Source: JAAYJT01 sp037446395
GTDB lineage: Bacteria > Bacteroidota > Bacteroidia > Bacteroidales > JAAYJT01
Assembly (NCBI GenBank): GCA_037446395.1
Contig: JBBIIP010000009.1
Location: forward strand, 21,506 to 85,505
DNA: 64,000 nucleotides
Direction: 5' to 3'
A program made the position numbers and the translations under genes. The notes below the pieces were generated by a model. That model was not told where the DNA came from and did not search any database. It was given only the letters and a program-made list of their open reading frames with translations. Shown piece by piece: positions 54,029 through 62,585 of this stretch. Numbering within the stretch: position 1 is the first letter of the stretch; every line of letters starts with the position of its first letter.

Positions 54029-55333
54029 TTATTTTTCCCTGAAGTAGATCTTTATTGGCGTACCCTCAAAAGCAAAGTTCTCACGAAGTTTGTTTTCGAC
54101 AAAGCGCTTATAGGGCTCTTTGATGTGTTGCGGGTGGTTGCAAAAGAAGACAAATGCCGGATAGGCCATTTTAAGTTGGGTTATGTATTTGGTTTTTATC
54201 TGTGCCCCTCGGTATGCTGGTGGCGGGTTAGCGGCAAGAACTGGCAGCATCAGTTCGTTGAGTTTAGAAGTGCTGATGCGGCGAACTCGGTTTTCATAAA
54301 CCGATTTTGCAACCTCAAGGGTTTTATGAATACGCTGTTTATTTATGGCGGATGTGAAAACAATCGGCACATCGCTGAACGGGGCAATTTTTTCTCTGAT
54401 CGCTCTTTCAAATTCCAGGTGCGTGTTGGTTTTCCTTTCGACTAAATCCCATTTATTTACTACGATCACCACGCCTTTGTTGTTTTTCTCAACAAGCCTG
54501 AAAATATTGATATCCTGAGCCTCAATACCCTGAACGGCATCAAGGAGCAAAATGCAAACATCGCTGTTTTCGATAGCGCGAATGGATCGCATGACTGAGT
54601 AAAACTCAATATCCTCCACGATCTTCCCTTTTTTGCGCAGGCCAGCAGTATCAACAAGCATAAAATCAAATCCAAATGCACTATACCGGGTATAGATCGA
54701 ATCGCGGGTGGTTCCGGCTACAGGAGTCACAATGGTGCGCTCAGTTCCCAACCAGGCATTTACAAGCGATGACTTTCCTACGTTGGGCCTGCCAATAACA
54801 GCAATACGCGGTAAATCAGTGGTTTCTTCTGAATCAGGATTGCTGAATTCTTTCACCACTTCGTCGAGGAGTTCGCCTGTGCCACTGCCGTTGATGGCCG
54901 AAATAGGAAACAGGTGTTCGAGACCAAGGCTGTAGAACTCGGATGCATGATGTATGTGCTCCGAGCTATCTATCTTATTTACAACCAGAAATACTTTCTT
55001 ATTGCTTTTGCGGATCATCGCTGCCACCTCACTGTCAAATCCTGTTACACCTTCCTTGCTGTCTACAACGAACAAGATCACGTCCGCTTCATTCACAGCA
55101 AGGCTGACTTGTTTCCTGATTTCAAGCTCAAACATGTCTTCGGAACCCACAACATAGCCTCCTGTATCAATTACCGAAAAAGAGACCCCATTCCAATCGC
55201 TTTTGCCATAGTGACGATCTCTTGTCACCCCGGCAACAGAATCCACAATGGCCTGGCGCATACCCGTAAGACGATTAAAAAGTGTTGATTTTCCCACATT
55301 GGGTCTGCCAACGATGGCAACTATATTACTCAT
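54029..55333 (-). CDS. der: GTPase Der (EngA), two G domains
   Basis: 434 residues from the ATG at 55333; a longer frame to 55396 has no sensible N-terminus. Der has two tandem G domains and a C-terminal KH-like domain. Seen here: GRPNVGKS at residues 8-15 and again near 184, VIDTGG and VDTAGLRKKGK for switch II, NKID and NKWD for G4. The KH-like part is at about 350-434. It acts in 50S subunit assembly. A -33/-7 promoter (TTG...TATCTTTG) lies just upstream. The next gene downstream is hslR. Confidence 0.97.
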   Translation of the reverse strand: MSNIVAIVGRPNVGKSTLFNRLTGMRQAIVDSVAGVTRDRHYGKSDWNGVSFSVIDTGGYVVGSEDMFELEIRKQVSLAVNEADVILFVVDSKEGVTGFDSEVAAMIRKSNKKVFLVVNKIDSSEHIHHASEFYSLGLEHLFPISAINGSGTGELLDEVVKEFSNPDSEETTDLPRIAVIGRPNVGKSSLVNAWLGTERTIVTPVAGTTRDSIYTRYSAFGFDFMLVDTAGLRKKGKIVEDIEFYSVMRSIRAIENSDVCILLLDAVQGIEAQDINIFRLVEKNNKGVVIVVNKWDLVERKTNTHLEFERAIREKIAPFSDVPIVFTSAINKQRIHKTLEVAKSVYENRVRRISTSKLNELMLPVLAANPPPAYRGAQIKTKYITQLKMAYPAFVFFCNHPQHIKEPYKRFVENKLRENFAFEGTPIKIYFREK

Positions 55334-55352
55334 GCGAACCTGGATTATGGCG

Positions 55353-55381
55353 CAAAGATACGCAAAGCAATGAAAGGACAA
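55353..55381 (-). promoter_or_regulatory. Putative promoter for der
   Basis: On the minus strand TTG (55381-55379), an 18-base spacer, then TATCTTTG (55360-55353), 20 bases before the Der ATG at 55333. The close proximity to the ATG supports the shorter start. Confidence 0.55.
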
Positions 55382-55419
55382 CGGGAAAAAATACAAATAC
55401 GCTGATATACAAGTAGTTA

Positions 55420-56598
55420 TTATACAAACGCATTGATGCCGGTAACATCAAATCCTGTGATAAGTAGATGGATATCATGTGTGCCTTCGTATGTAATAAC
55501 TGATTCGAGGTTCATCATGTGGCGCATAATCGGATAATCGCCCGTGATGCCCATTGCGCCTAATATTTGTCGTGCGGTTCGGGTTGTTTCCAAAGCCATG
55601 TTCACATTATTGCGTTTTGCCATGCTGATTTGGGCTCCTGTTGCCCGGTTTTCGTTTTTCAGCACACCCAATCGCCAGGCCATGAGCTGGGCTTTGGTTA
55701 TTTCAGTTAGCATTTCGGCAAGTTTTTTCTGTGTCAGTTGAAACGAAGCAATAGGCTTTTTGAATTGTGTCCGTTCCATAGAGTATTTCAGTGCGGTATA
55801 GTAGCATTCCATCGCTGCCCCGACAGCTCCCCATGCAATACCATACCTTGCCGAATTCAGGCACATCAGGGGCGCTTTTAGTCCTTTTGCGTGCGGCAAC
55901 AGGTTTTCTTTCGGCACAATTACATCGTCGAAAACCAATTCTCCGGTTACCGACGCTCTCAGCGACCATTTGTGGTGTATTTCGGGTGCCGAGTATCCTT
56001 TTGTTCCGGCCTCAACCAACAACCCCTTGATTTTACCCGCTTCGTCTTTAGCCCATACCACTGCCACATCTGCGATGGAGCTATTTGTAATCCACATCTT
56101 TGACCCATTCAGCAAATAATGGGCTCCCATATCCTTAACAGTTGTTTCCATGCCTCCCGGGTCTGAGCCGTGGTTGGCTTCGGTCAGGCCAAAACAACCA
56201 ATTATTTCTCCTGTGGCCAGGCGTGGTAGAAATTTCTGTTTTTGTTCCTCCGAGCCAAATTCATTTATTGGATACATCACCAGTGACGACTGTACCGATG
56301 CAGCCGAGCGGATGCTGCTGTCGCCTCTTTCCAGCTCGGTCATGATGATCCCGTAAGCAATATAATCGAGTCCTGCACCACCATAGATTTCAGGAATATA
56401 AGGTCCAAGAGCTCCCAATGCGCCCAACTCTTGCATGATCTGTTTTGGAAATTCATTTTTCTGAGCCCACTCTTCGATGTAGGGTTTCACAGAGCGATCA
56501 ACCCAATCGCGAACACTTTGACGTATGATTCGGTGTTCCAGCGAAAACAATTCATCAACTAAAAAATAGTCTGGGGGAAGATATTCGGCTTTGTTCAT
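55420..56598 (-). CDS. Acyl-CoA dehydrogenase, glutaryl-CoA-dehydrogenase-like
   Basis: 392 residues, the length of one-domain acyl-CoA dehydrogenases. FAD/acyl-binding segments include GCFGLTEANHGSDPGGMETT (near 135-154) and MWITNSSIADVAVVWAK. The C-terminal part has LESVITYEGTHDIHLL with the catalytic glutamate of the YEGTHDIH motif, typical of glutaryl-CoA dehydrogenase, which oxidises and decarboxylates glutaryl-CoA to crotonyl-CoA. The start overlaps the deoC stop by 4 bases (ATGA), so the two are translated together. The functional reason for that pairing is unclear. Confidence 0.9.
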   Translation of the reverse strand: MNKAEYLPPDYFLVDELFSLEHRIIRQSVRDWVDRSVKPYIEEWAQKNEFPKQIMQELGALGALGPYIPEIYGGAGLDYIAYGIIMTELERGDSSIRSAASVQSSLVMYPINEFGSEEQKQKFLPRLATGEIIGCFGLTEANHGSDPGGMETTVKDMGAHYLLNGSKMWITNSSIADVAVVWAKDEAGKIKGLLVEAGTKGYSAPEIHHKWSLRASVTGELVFDDVIVPKENLLPHAKGLKAPLMCLNSARYGIAWGAVGAAMECYYTALKYSMERTQFKKPIASFQLTQKKLAEMLTEITKAQLMAWRLGVLKNENRATGAQISMAKRNNVNMALETTRTARQILGAMGITGDYPIMRHMMNLESVITYEGTHDIHLLITGFDVTGINAFV

Positions 56599-57440
56599 GA
56601 TAATCCGGCATTAGGGCTTAACTCGTTCGTAATGTTTGTGGCCAGCCTGCTGGCTCCAATTCTGAAATAATTGTTGTTTAACCATTCCTTTCCTAACATT
56701 TTTGAAACCAAATTTGCATACAAAATGGCCTGATGAGGTTCGGCAATTCCGCCGGCTGGTTTTATTCCTATCATTTTACCTGTTTTGTTGTGATAATACT
56801 TGATTGCCTCAAGCATCACCCAAAAAGCTTCAGGTGTTGCGGCAGGTTGAATCTTTCCGGTGGATGTTTTGATAAAATCTGCCCCAGCAGTTATTGCCAA
56901 ATCACTAGCCTGGCGAACATTTTCAAGTGTCAGAAGTTCGCCGGTCTCCAGGATTACTTTTAGGTGGGCATCGCCGCAGGTTTTTTTTGTCAGTTCAACT
57001 TCCTGCGAAATAAAATCGAAGTCGCCCTGAAGAAATCTGCCCCGCGAAATAACCATGTCAATTTCCTGTGCACCTTGCTCAATGGCATATTTTACCTCGG
57101 CCAACCGAATATTCAGGTCAGACTGCCCAGAGGGGAATGCCCCGGCTACGCAGGCCGTGTGCACTCCGCTGCCCTTTAACACTGTGCTTACAAGGCCTGC
57201 AAAATTTGGATAAACGCATACGGCTGCTACATTTGGTAAACCAATGGATTCATATCCTTTTGCCTGCATGCAAAGTGTTTGAACTTTTGAATCTTGATCA
57301 CTGCCTTCGAGTGTGGTGAGGTCGAGGCAGGAAAGAATGAGCCTGAGGCTTTGATTACGCGTCAAGCCTTCGATGGTTTGGCAATTAATTTTTTTTATTT
57401 GATTCTGGATTTCTTGTAAATCAATATTTTTCATTGTCAT
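56595..57440 (-). CDS. deoC: Deoxyribose-phosphate aldolase
   Basis: 281 residues. The key residues of the class I aldolase are visible: D128 in QEIDMV, the Schiff-base lysine K191 in FIKTSTGKIQPAATPE, and the proton-relay lysine in IGIKPAGG near 225. It cleaves 2-deoxyribose-5-phosphate to acetaldehyde and glyceraldehyde-3-phosphate in deoxynucleoside breakdown. It is longer than E. coli DeoC (259) by an N-terminal helical extension. It lies 32 bases after era and overlaps the acyl-CoA dehydrogenase start, so era-deoC-dehydrogenase may be one operon. Confidence 0.96.
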   Translation of the reverse strand: MTMKNIDLQEIQNQIKKINCQTIEGLTRNQSLRLILSCLDLTTLEGSDQDSKVQTLCMQAKGYESIGLPNVAAVCVYPNFAGLVSTVLKGSGVHTACVAGAFPSGQSDLNIRLAEVKYAIEQGAQEIDMVISRGRFLQGDFDFISQEVELTKKTCGDAHLKVILETGELLTLENVRQASDLAITAGADFIKTSTGKIQPAATPEAFWVMLEAIKYYHNKTGKMIGIKPAGGIAEPHQAILYANLVSKMLGKEWLNNNYFRIGASRLATNITNELSPNAGLS

Positions 57441-57472
57441 AAAGTTGTAAACAAACGTTTTGAAATTCCAAA

Positions 57473-58348
57473 TTATTCATAACCATATCTCTTGAGCATT
57501 TCCGGGTTGTTGCGCCAGTCATCGCTCACCTTCACCGTTAGCTCCAGATAAACATGTTTGCCGATAAATTCTTCAATGTCCCTTCGCGCCTCAATGCCTA
57601 CTTTTTTAATGGCTTTCCCTTCGTGCCCAAGTATGATTGCTTTTTGAGAATCGCGTTCTACGAAAATAAGTGCATGAATACGGTCAATCTGATCCTCTTC
57701 CTTGTATTTATCAACAATAACCGTGGTGGCATAAGGAATTTCACGGCGATAGTGCAAAAAGATCTTTTCGCGAATTGTTTCTGCCACAAAAAAGCGAACC
57801 GGGCGATCGGTCATGTCTTCCTTTGGAAAATATGGCGGCGACTCGGGCATTGCATCAATGATGGTGCGCATTACCTGCCCCAGGTTAATTCCGGTAAGTG
57901 CCGAGACCGGCATAACAGTAGCCTTTGGAGTTGCCTTAGTCCAGGTGATAATGGCATCGGCCACTTCATTTTCCTGGGCAAGGTCAATTTTATTGATCAA
58001 CAGAAGCACAGGAATGTTAATATTATTGATCAGGTCAAGATAGTCGTGCCCGTCTGACCGTTCACCCAGCTCGACAATAAAAAGCAATAGATCGGCATCT
58101 TCGAGCGACTCTTTTACCAGAGCCATCATGGCTTCATGCAGCTTATAGTTCGATTTCAGCAACCCGGGTGTATCAGAAAATACGATCTGAAAATCTTCAT
58201 CGCTGATAATTCCCCGAATTCGATGCCGCGTGGTTTGAGCTTTTGGTGTTATAATTGAGAGCTTCTCTCCTACCATTGCATTCATCAGTGTTGACTTTCC
58301 TACGTTGGGTTTACCAACAATACTTACAAAACCGGCTTTGTGGCCCAT
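57473..58348 (-). CDS. era: GTPase Era
   Basis: 291 residues from the ATG at 58348 (an ATG at 58387 adds 13 residues with no family match). G domain motifs: GKPNVGKS (11-18), the switch region TTRHRIRGI, DTPG, NKID. The C-terminal KH domain (about 205-291) contains ILGHEGKAIKKVGIEARRDIEEF, the Era KH signature. Era binds 16S rRNA near its 3' end and acts in 30S assembly. deoC and the acyl-CoA dehydrogenase follow on the same strand. An initiator tRNA gene lies divergently 138 bases upstream. Confidence 0.97.
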   Translation of the reverse strand: MGHKAGFVSIVGKPNVGKSTLMNAMVGEKLSIITPKAQTTRHRIRGIISDEDFQIVFSDTPGLLKSNYKLHEAMMALVKESLEDADLLLFIVELGERSDGHDYLDLINNINIPVLLLINKIDLAQENEVADAIITWTKATPKATVMPVSALTGINLGQVMRTIIDAMPESPPYFPKEDMTDRPVRFFVAETIREKIFLHYRREIPYATTVIVDKYKEEDQIDRIHALIFVERDSQKAIILGHEGKAIKKVGIEARRDIEEFIGKHVYLELTVKVSDDWRNNPEMLKRYGYE

Positions 58349-58485
58349 GAAAATATTTTTACGATTATTTGGATAACAAAGAAACAAAAATTACTTTTGC
58401 AGTGGAATTGAAAAACAGCAACAATCCAAGCAAAAGCCGGTCACAGGTAAATTGGTTTGATTGCAATTAAACATAGTAGACATAT

Positions 58486-58557
58486 TGCGGGGTGGAGCAG
58501 AGGTAGCTCGTTGGGCTCATAACCCAAAGGCCGTAGGTTCGAATCCTACCCCCGCTA
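58486..58557 (+). tRNA. Initiator tRNA-fMet (anticodon CAT)
   Basis: 72 bases that fold to a full cloverleaf; the anticodon is CAT. Initiator hallmarks: a mismatched 1-72 pair (here T and T, where E. coli has C-A), three consecutive G-C pairs in the anticodon stem (GGG/CCC), and an A11-T24 pair in the D stem. D, anticodon and T stems pair without mismatch. CCA is not encoded (the next bases are CAA). A strong terminator follows. Confidence 0.95.
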
Positions 58558-58562
58558 CAACG

Positions 58563-58598
58563 AAACCCTTGAAGTGCGCTTCAAGGGTTTTTGTTTTT
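58563..58598 (+). terminator. Strong terminator after tRNA-fMet
   Basis: AAACCCTTGAAG, loop TGCG, CTTCAAGGGTTT: a 12-bp perfect stem, then TTGTTTTT. Confidence 0.9.
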
Positions 58599-58754
58599 CC
58601 GGCGAAATTGCAAACTTGTTTGTAAAACGAATAAGGAAATGAAAAACAACTGTCGGCCCATGTTGGGCGGCGGGGTGCGCTGTTTATGCGGATAAATAGT
58701 TGTTTTCGAAACAAATAAATACCTCAACTGTTTATTTTAATAAAACCTCGGAGA

Positions 58755-59141
58755 ATGAAATACTATGTAAGTAAAACGGTGGAAGGTGATTTTAATGAAA
58801 TAATTGCCAAAGTATCTGCCGATCTGGCAAAAATTGGGTTTGGGATTCTCACTACGATTGACGTTCAGAAAACCCTGAAGAATAAAATTGATGTTGATTT
58901 CAAGCCTTACGTTATCCTGGGTGCATGCAACCCCCGGTTTGCAAGCAAAGCTCTTTGGCTCGAAGACAAACTGGGCGTATTGCTCCCTTGTAATGTTGTG
59001 GTGATAGATCAGGGCGATGGAAAAATTGAAGTTGCTGCTATGGAACCAGTTTCGTTCATGAATGGAATCGGAAATGAAAAACTTTTACTACTTGCTAAAG
59101 AGGTGAGTGAACAAGTTGAACAGGTGATCGCAAATTTGTAG
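58755..59141 (+). CDS. DUF302-family protein
   Basis: 128 residues, cytoplasmic. The pattern (KTVEGDFNEIIAKVSADLAK, then FGILTTIDVQKTLKNKIDVD, then LGACNPRFASKALWLEDKLG and LLPCNVVV) matches DUF302, whose structures show an alpha/beta fold often linked to heavy-metal or lipid functions. C at ACNP and C at PCNV are conserved features of the family. No partner gene suggests a pathway. The ATG at 58755 follows a GGAG segment 5 bases upstream, one of few SD-like sites in the window. Confidence 0.9.
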   Translation: MKYYVSKTVEGDFNEIIAKVSADLAKIGFGILTTIDVQKTLKNKIDVDFKPYVILGACNPRFASKALWLEDKLGVLLPCNVVVIDQGDGKIEVAAMEPVSFMNGIGNEKLLLLAKEVSEQVEQVIANL

Positions 59142-59177
59142 GCATTTATTCTGAATCATATCACATCTACGATTTCA

Positions 59178-59185
59178 TATATTTG
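59178..59185 (+). promoter_or_regulatory. Putative -7 promoter element for the thioredoxin-like T9SS gene
   Basis: TATATTTG followed by CAAAA, an exact TAnnTTTG match 15 bases before the ATG at 59201. No -33 box at the usual distance. Confidence 0.45.
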
Positions 59186-59200
59186 CAAAAAATCTGAGGG

Positions 59201-60004
59201 ATGAGGAAGTTGCTATTTATCATCATATTTGGAATATCCTCTTTGCAAGCATGGGTGCAGACTCCGTTACTGGTTGCCCCACACTTCGAGGCCAAAGATT
59301 TTAGAGGTGTTCCACATGAACTTTACACTTATCTAAATTCCGGAAAGTATGTGTTGCTCGATTTCTTTACGACAAATTGCGGAACCTGTGCGGTTTACAA
59401 CCCGCATATCAATATGGCTTATACACACTTTGGATGCAATACGGGAGGGTTGATCGTGTTAGGCATCAACTGGGGCTCAACCAATACACTGGTGGCTCAG
59501 TATCATCAGGCCAATGGGTTCAGTTTTCCGGCATTAAGCGGGTTTGAAGGCTATGGCAATGAGATTACTGAAATCTTTCAGATTCCGTCTTTCATTTCGG
59601 TCATACTAATCGCCCCAAACCGGCAGATCGTTCAGCAATATATTTATCCTCCTTCTTTTGATGTGCTTAAAAGCATTATTTCTTCCTATGGGATAACCCA
59701 ATCGCCTTGCACCGTGGGCACAGATGAACAACTTGCGCCAGAGAAAGATAGTATAAAGGTTTACCCTAATCCGGCTTCATCTCACATCAATATTTTGGGA
59801 AATTTCGGTACGCCTTATCAATTTTCTGCAACGCTCTATGATGTAACCGGCCGACTGATCAGAAGATTCGATCAGAATTTTAGCCTAGCCAGTGGTGTTT
59901 CCACCCTAAATATTAAAGGAATTGCGCCCGGGCATTATATACTTAAGGTCATAGACAAGGATGGCTTTGGTCGCGCCAATAAGTTAATTATCAAACCTGA
60001 ATAA
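59201..60004 (+). CDS. Secreted thioredoxin-like protein with T9SS type A sorting domain
   Basis: 267 residues. A signal peptide spans about 1-19. The thioredoxin-like fold follows, with LDFFTTNCGTCAVYNPHI (CGTC redox pair, about 53-71), GINWGSTNT and IPSFISVILIAPN. Residues from about 185 form a T9SS sorting domain (SIKVYPNPASSHINIL, LYDVTGRLIRRF, GIAPGHYILKVIDKDG). A TlpA/redoxin-type thiol-disulfide domain exported by T9SS would act on the cell surface or outside; in other bacteria such proteins act in the periplasm. The next gene is convergent, one base after its stop. Confidence 0.9.
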   Translation: MRKLLFIIIFGISSLQAWVQTPLLVAPHFEAKDFRGVPHELYTYLNSGKYVLLDFFTTNCGTCAVYNPHINMAYTHFGCNTGGLIVLGINWGSTNTLVAQYHQANGFSFPALSGFEGYGNEITEIFQIPSFISVILIAPNRQIVQQYIYPPSFDVLKSIISSYGITQSPCTVGTDEQLAPEKDSIKVYPNPASSHINILGNFGTPYQFSATLYDVTGRLIRRFDQNFSLASGVSTLNIKGIAPGHYILKVIDKDGFGRANKLIIKPE

Positions 60005-60005
60005 T

Positions 60006-61577
60006 TTAATTATTCCGGATGCTGATTTCGTTTTCCGTGCCATCAAAGACGATTTTTCTGTTTTTTCGGAGCATTTTATGAAACGGGCGGTTTTGCACCC
60101 TCCCTTGAAGCCACGAAATGAGATCAAACTGTAGAAACATTTCCATTCTTTCGGAGGCCTTAAGCGTATCGAGCTGCACCAGAAACCTTTTCATTATCTG
60201 GAACTGTTGTTTGTCGGGTGGTGCATAGCTTATCAAAAACCTAAAATACCTGATAAACATTGTCACATATAATTTTTCAACATTTTCTTTCTTTATAAGT
60301 CTTTGTAAGCTCCTGATGCGCGATTGTACCAATTGGTATTTGTTCTGTTCAAAATAAACGATGATGAGCATTATTTGGATGATGACTTTTGTTTCAGCAG
60401 GCAAATCTTTAATGATAAAACCATCAGCAGTTCTCAAATAGTGGTGTGCTGCAGAAAAGTCGGCTTTGGCCAGATTGATATATCCCGCATAAAAGTATGT
60501 AAAAAATCGTGAATGCGCAGAGATTGAATCTTTATATTTCTCGATAAATTTCTCTGCTTTTTTGATTGCAGCCAAGCCATCAATCAAATCACCGACTAAT
60601 GCACAATTTACAAGAGGGAAGAAGGAGAGAATTTCATCTTTCAGGAACCCGATATGTTCATTGGGTTCAGGCAATTTATGAAGCAATTCAACCGCGGAAA
60701 TCACTTCTGTTTTTTTACCAATACCTCCTGCTGCATATATTAATCCCGACAGTGTTCTTATATATTCCTCAAACAATTCCTTCTCGATAAACGTATCTTG
60801 GAGTAGTTCTTTTAATATGAGAAAATATTGATATGCTCTTTTGAAATCGGTGAGCGCAAGATACGCACTGGCAAGGGGGTAATAAAGATTGAATTTGGCT
60901 TTAACGGGGAGCAACTCCAGGCTGCTATTGGTGAGCAATTCTTTGATGGTTGAAATAATAGCATGGTATTCGGGGTTGTTTTTCCTGTTTCCAAACAGAT
61001 ATCCATCCTGAAACCTCAGGTCAATCATTGTTCTGAGCTGGGTTCCTTTTTCGGTTATTTCAAACCAATGGATGAGTTGACTTATCTTGATCAAATAATC
61101 ATGAACATGTGGTTGGGGATTCGCATTTCGAAGGTAGGGAGTTAAAGCTAATTTCCATTTCAAAAAGCCGATCCATTCAAGAAAACGATCGTTTTTTGAA
61201 CAGATCTCCACCCCTTTTTCAACAATAGTTTTGCAGGTTTCATATTGTCCTTTTTTGAATAAAATTGCTGCCTGTTGATGCAAGATCAGCACTTTTTGGT
61301 CGATCGTGGAATCGTAGTGAAGCATGTGAAGGCTTTTAAGTATCTGCTTCTGGAGATAGTATTTTGTAGCTGTTAGCTGTTTTACAAAAACTTCGTTTTT
61401 GAATTGCTCTTTGATTGCCCTTTCATCGTATATCGTTTGTTTTTCGATGGCGAGAAAAAGTTTGTGGTAATTGTTACCAGAGTCACGCTGATATTTCTGA
61501 GTAAAAAGTCTAAAATGTCTCTTTTCCTCAGTGGTTAATGACTTGATCAGGTGAAATAATTGTTCCTTTTTTTTCAT
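60006..61577 (-). CDS. Large all-helical (TPR-like) cytoplasmic protein of unknown function
   Basis: 523 residues with no signal peptide or membrane segment. It starts MKKKEQLFHLIKSLTTEEKR, and the opening HFRLFTQKYQ...NYHKLFLAIEKQ recurs in a Bacteroidota-specific family of helical repeat proteins. The rest is tetratricopeptide-like: VLILHQQAAILFKKGQYETC and AKFNLYYPLASAYLALTDFK are typical helix pairs. It has no enzyme motif. It ends one base from the convergent thioredoxin-like gene and has a long non-coding region upstream. Probably a regulatory or scaffolding protein; no partner can be named. Confidence 0.7.
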   Translation of the reverse strand: MKKKEQLFHLIKSLTTEEKRHFRLFTQKYQRDSGNNYHKLFLAIEKQTIYDERAIKEQFKNEVFVKQLTATKYYLQKQILKSLHMLHYDSTIDQKVLILHQQAAILFKKGQYETCKTIVEKGVEICSKNDRFLEWIGFLKWKLALTPYLRNANPQPHVHDYLIKISQLIHWFEITEKGTQLRTMIDLRFQDGYLFGNRKNNPEYHAIISTIKELLTNSSLELLPVKAKFNLYYPLASAYLALTDFKRAYQYFLILKELLQDTFIEKELFEEYIRTLSGLIYAAGGIGKKTEVISAVELLHKLPEPNEHIGFLKDEILSFFPLVNCALVGDLIDGLAAIKKAEKFIEKYKDSISAHSRFFTYFYAGYINLAKADFSAAHHYLRTADGFIIKDLPAETKVIIQIMLIIVYFEQNKYQLVQSRIRSLQRLIKKENVEKLYVTMFIRYFRFLISYAPPDKQQFQIMKRFLVQLDTLKASERMEMFLQFDLISWLQGRVQNRPFHKMLRKNRKIVFDGTENEISIRNN

Positions 61578-62142
61578 GTTATCGCTGTATGGGATATTTT
61601 TTTCAAAGGCATATCATTCGTTAAAAAAGTTGTCTCACTGTTTTTCTTATGTTTTTAACAAATCGTGCACCTGGACTCTGTAAGTTCATCTCTTGCAATT
61701 CACGATGCAATAAAGAGTTGCACCGATTATACTGTTTTTAGTTTGAATTAATTTTTCCAGATACCGGTTTTAGATAACGTAAGTATGATTTTGAAATTTT
61801 ATGTTTCACGTATTTTTATATTCTTGCGGAATTTGATTTTATTCATCTTTGTAACATCATTATTATAATATAAAACTGGATCGGGGTCATAGGGTTCTTT
61901 TGTATCATCAAAGTAGAAATTTTTCTTTCTTCATGCACTACATTCAGCTCAGACTCTCTTGTTACTTCGATTTACTGTTCAGATGTTTGTTGGTTTATCT
62001 GGCCGTAAAATTGATACATTGAACGACCCCGATCCTTTTTACTTTCACCGGCACATCATTCAATATTTCGCTTCACGGCATCAATTTTGCATAACTAAAG
62101 GATATCTATTCCTATATGCTGCAACATGCTTATTTTCGCAAC
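61578..62142. other. Intergenic region upstream of divergent helical protein and lipoprotein genes
   Basis: About 560 AT-rich bases. No gene is supported. A minus-strand stretch (61799 to about 61934) reads KNFYFDDTKEPYDPDPVLYY and ends in IKIRET before a stop, protein-like but without a start. The 11-mer GACCCCGATCC occurs inverted at 61878-61888 and direct at 62025-62035. A plus-strand 88-codon frame at 61959 is considered spurious. Confidence 0.4.
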
Positions 62143-62562
62143 ATGATGAAAATGCCCAAATACGCAATAATATCATCGCTTCTTCTGATTTTGTTATTAC
62201 CTGGATGCACCATCGAAGAGGATGACCCTTCTCTTACCGATGTGAGGGATAAGTTTACAGGTACCTGGAAATTCAACGAGACTGAATTAAAAAACACCAT
62301 GGCATTTTATAATGTCCTGATTATTAAAGATGTTACCAACAGCAGTCGTGTATTATTGAAAAATTTCGGAAACCTTGGAAACTTTCAGCAAGCTTATGGA
62401 ATCGTCACATCAGGCCATATTACAGTAGCCACTCAAAATGTTGGCACAGTCACTGTTTCGGGCACCGGTACTTTGTCTGGTAGCACACGCATGAATTGGA
62501 CTTACTCAATTAACGACGCAGCCGATCTGAAAAATTACACTGCCATCGCAACAAAGCAGTAA
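62143..62562 (+). CDS. Small lipoprotein of unknown function
   Basis: About 139 residues from the ATG at 62143 (an ATG at 62116 adds nine residues). The start MMKMPKYAIISSLLLILLLPGC is a lipoprotein signal with the LLPGC lipobox. The mature part DKFTGTWKFNETELKNTMAF resembles the lipocalin-like Bacteroidota lipoproteins that open with 'GTW' and then several antiparallel strands (VTSGHITVATQNVGTVTVSG), which is a weak similarity. Likely on the outer membrane or periplasmic side. It is convergent with the DUF4296 gene 23 bases away. Function unknown. Confidence 0.75.
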   Translation: MMKMPKYAIISSLLLILLLPGCTIEEDDPSLTDVRDKFTGTWKFNETELKNTMAFYNVLIIKDVTNSSRVLLKNFGNLGNFQQAYGIVTSGHITVATQNVGTVTVSGTGTLSGSTRMNWTYSINDAADLKNYTAIATKQ

Positions 62563-62585
62563 CTATCCCGAGTATTTAATTGTGG

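Noticed and set aside
58638..58694. 18-codon micro frame MKNNCRPMLGGGVRCLCG
   Set aside because: Too short and unsupported; only the clustered cysteines made it notable.
58517..58714. 65-codon minus-strand frame ending in AGVGFEPTAFGL
   Set aside because: It is the antisense of the tRNA-fMet gene and its terminator; the ending GVGFEPT is a well-known false translation of tRNA genes.
61959..62225. 88-codon plus-strand frame
   Set aside because: Overlaps the lipoprotein gene in another frame and has no domain; the lipoprotein with its LLPGC lipobox is better supported.
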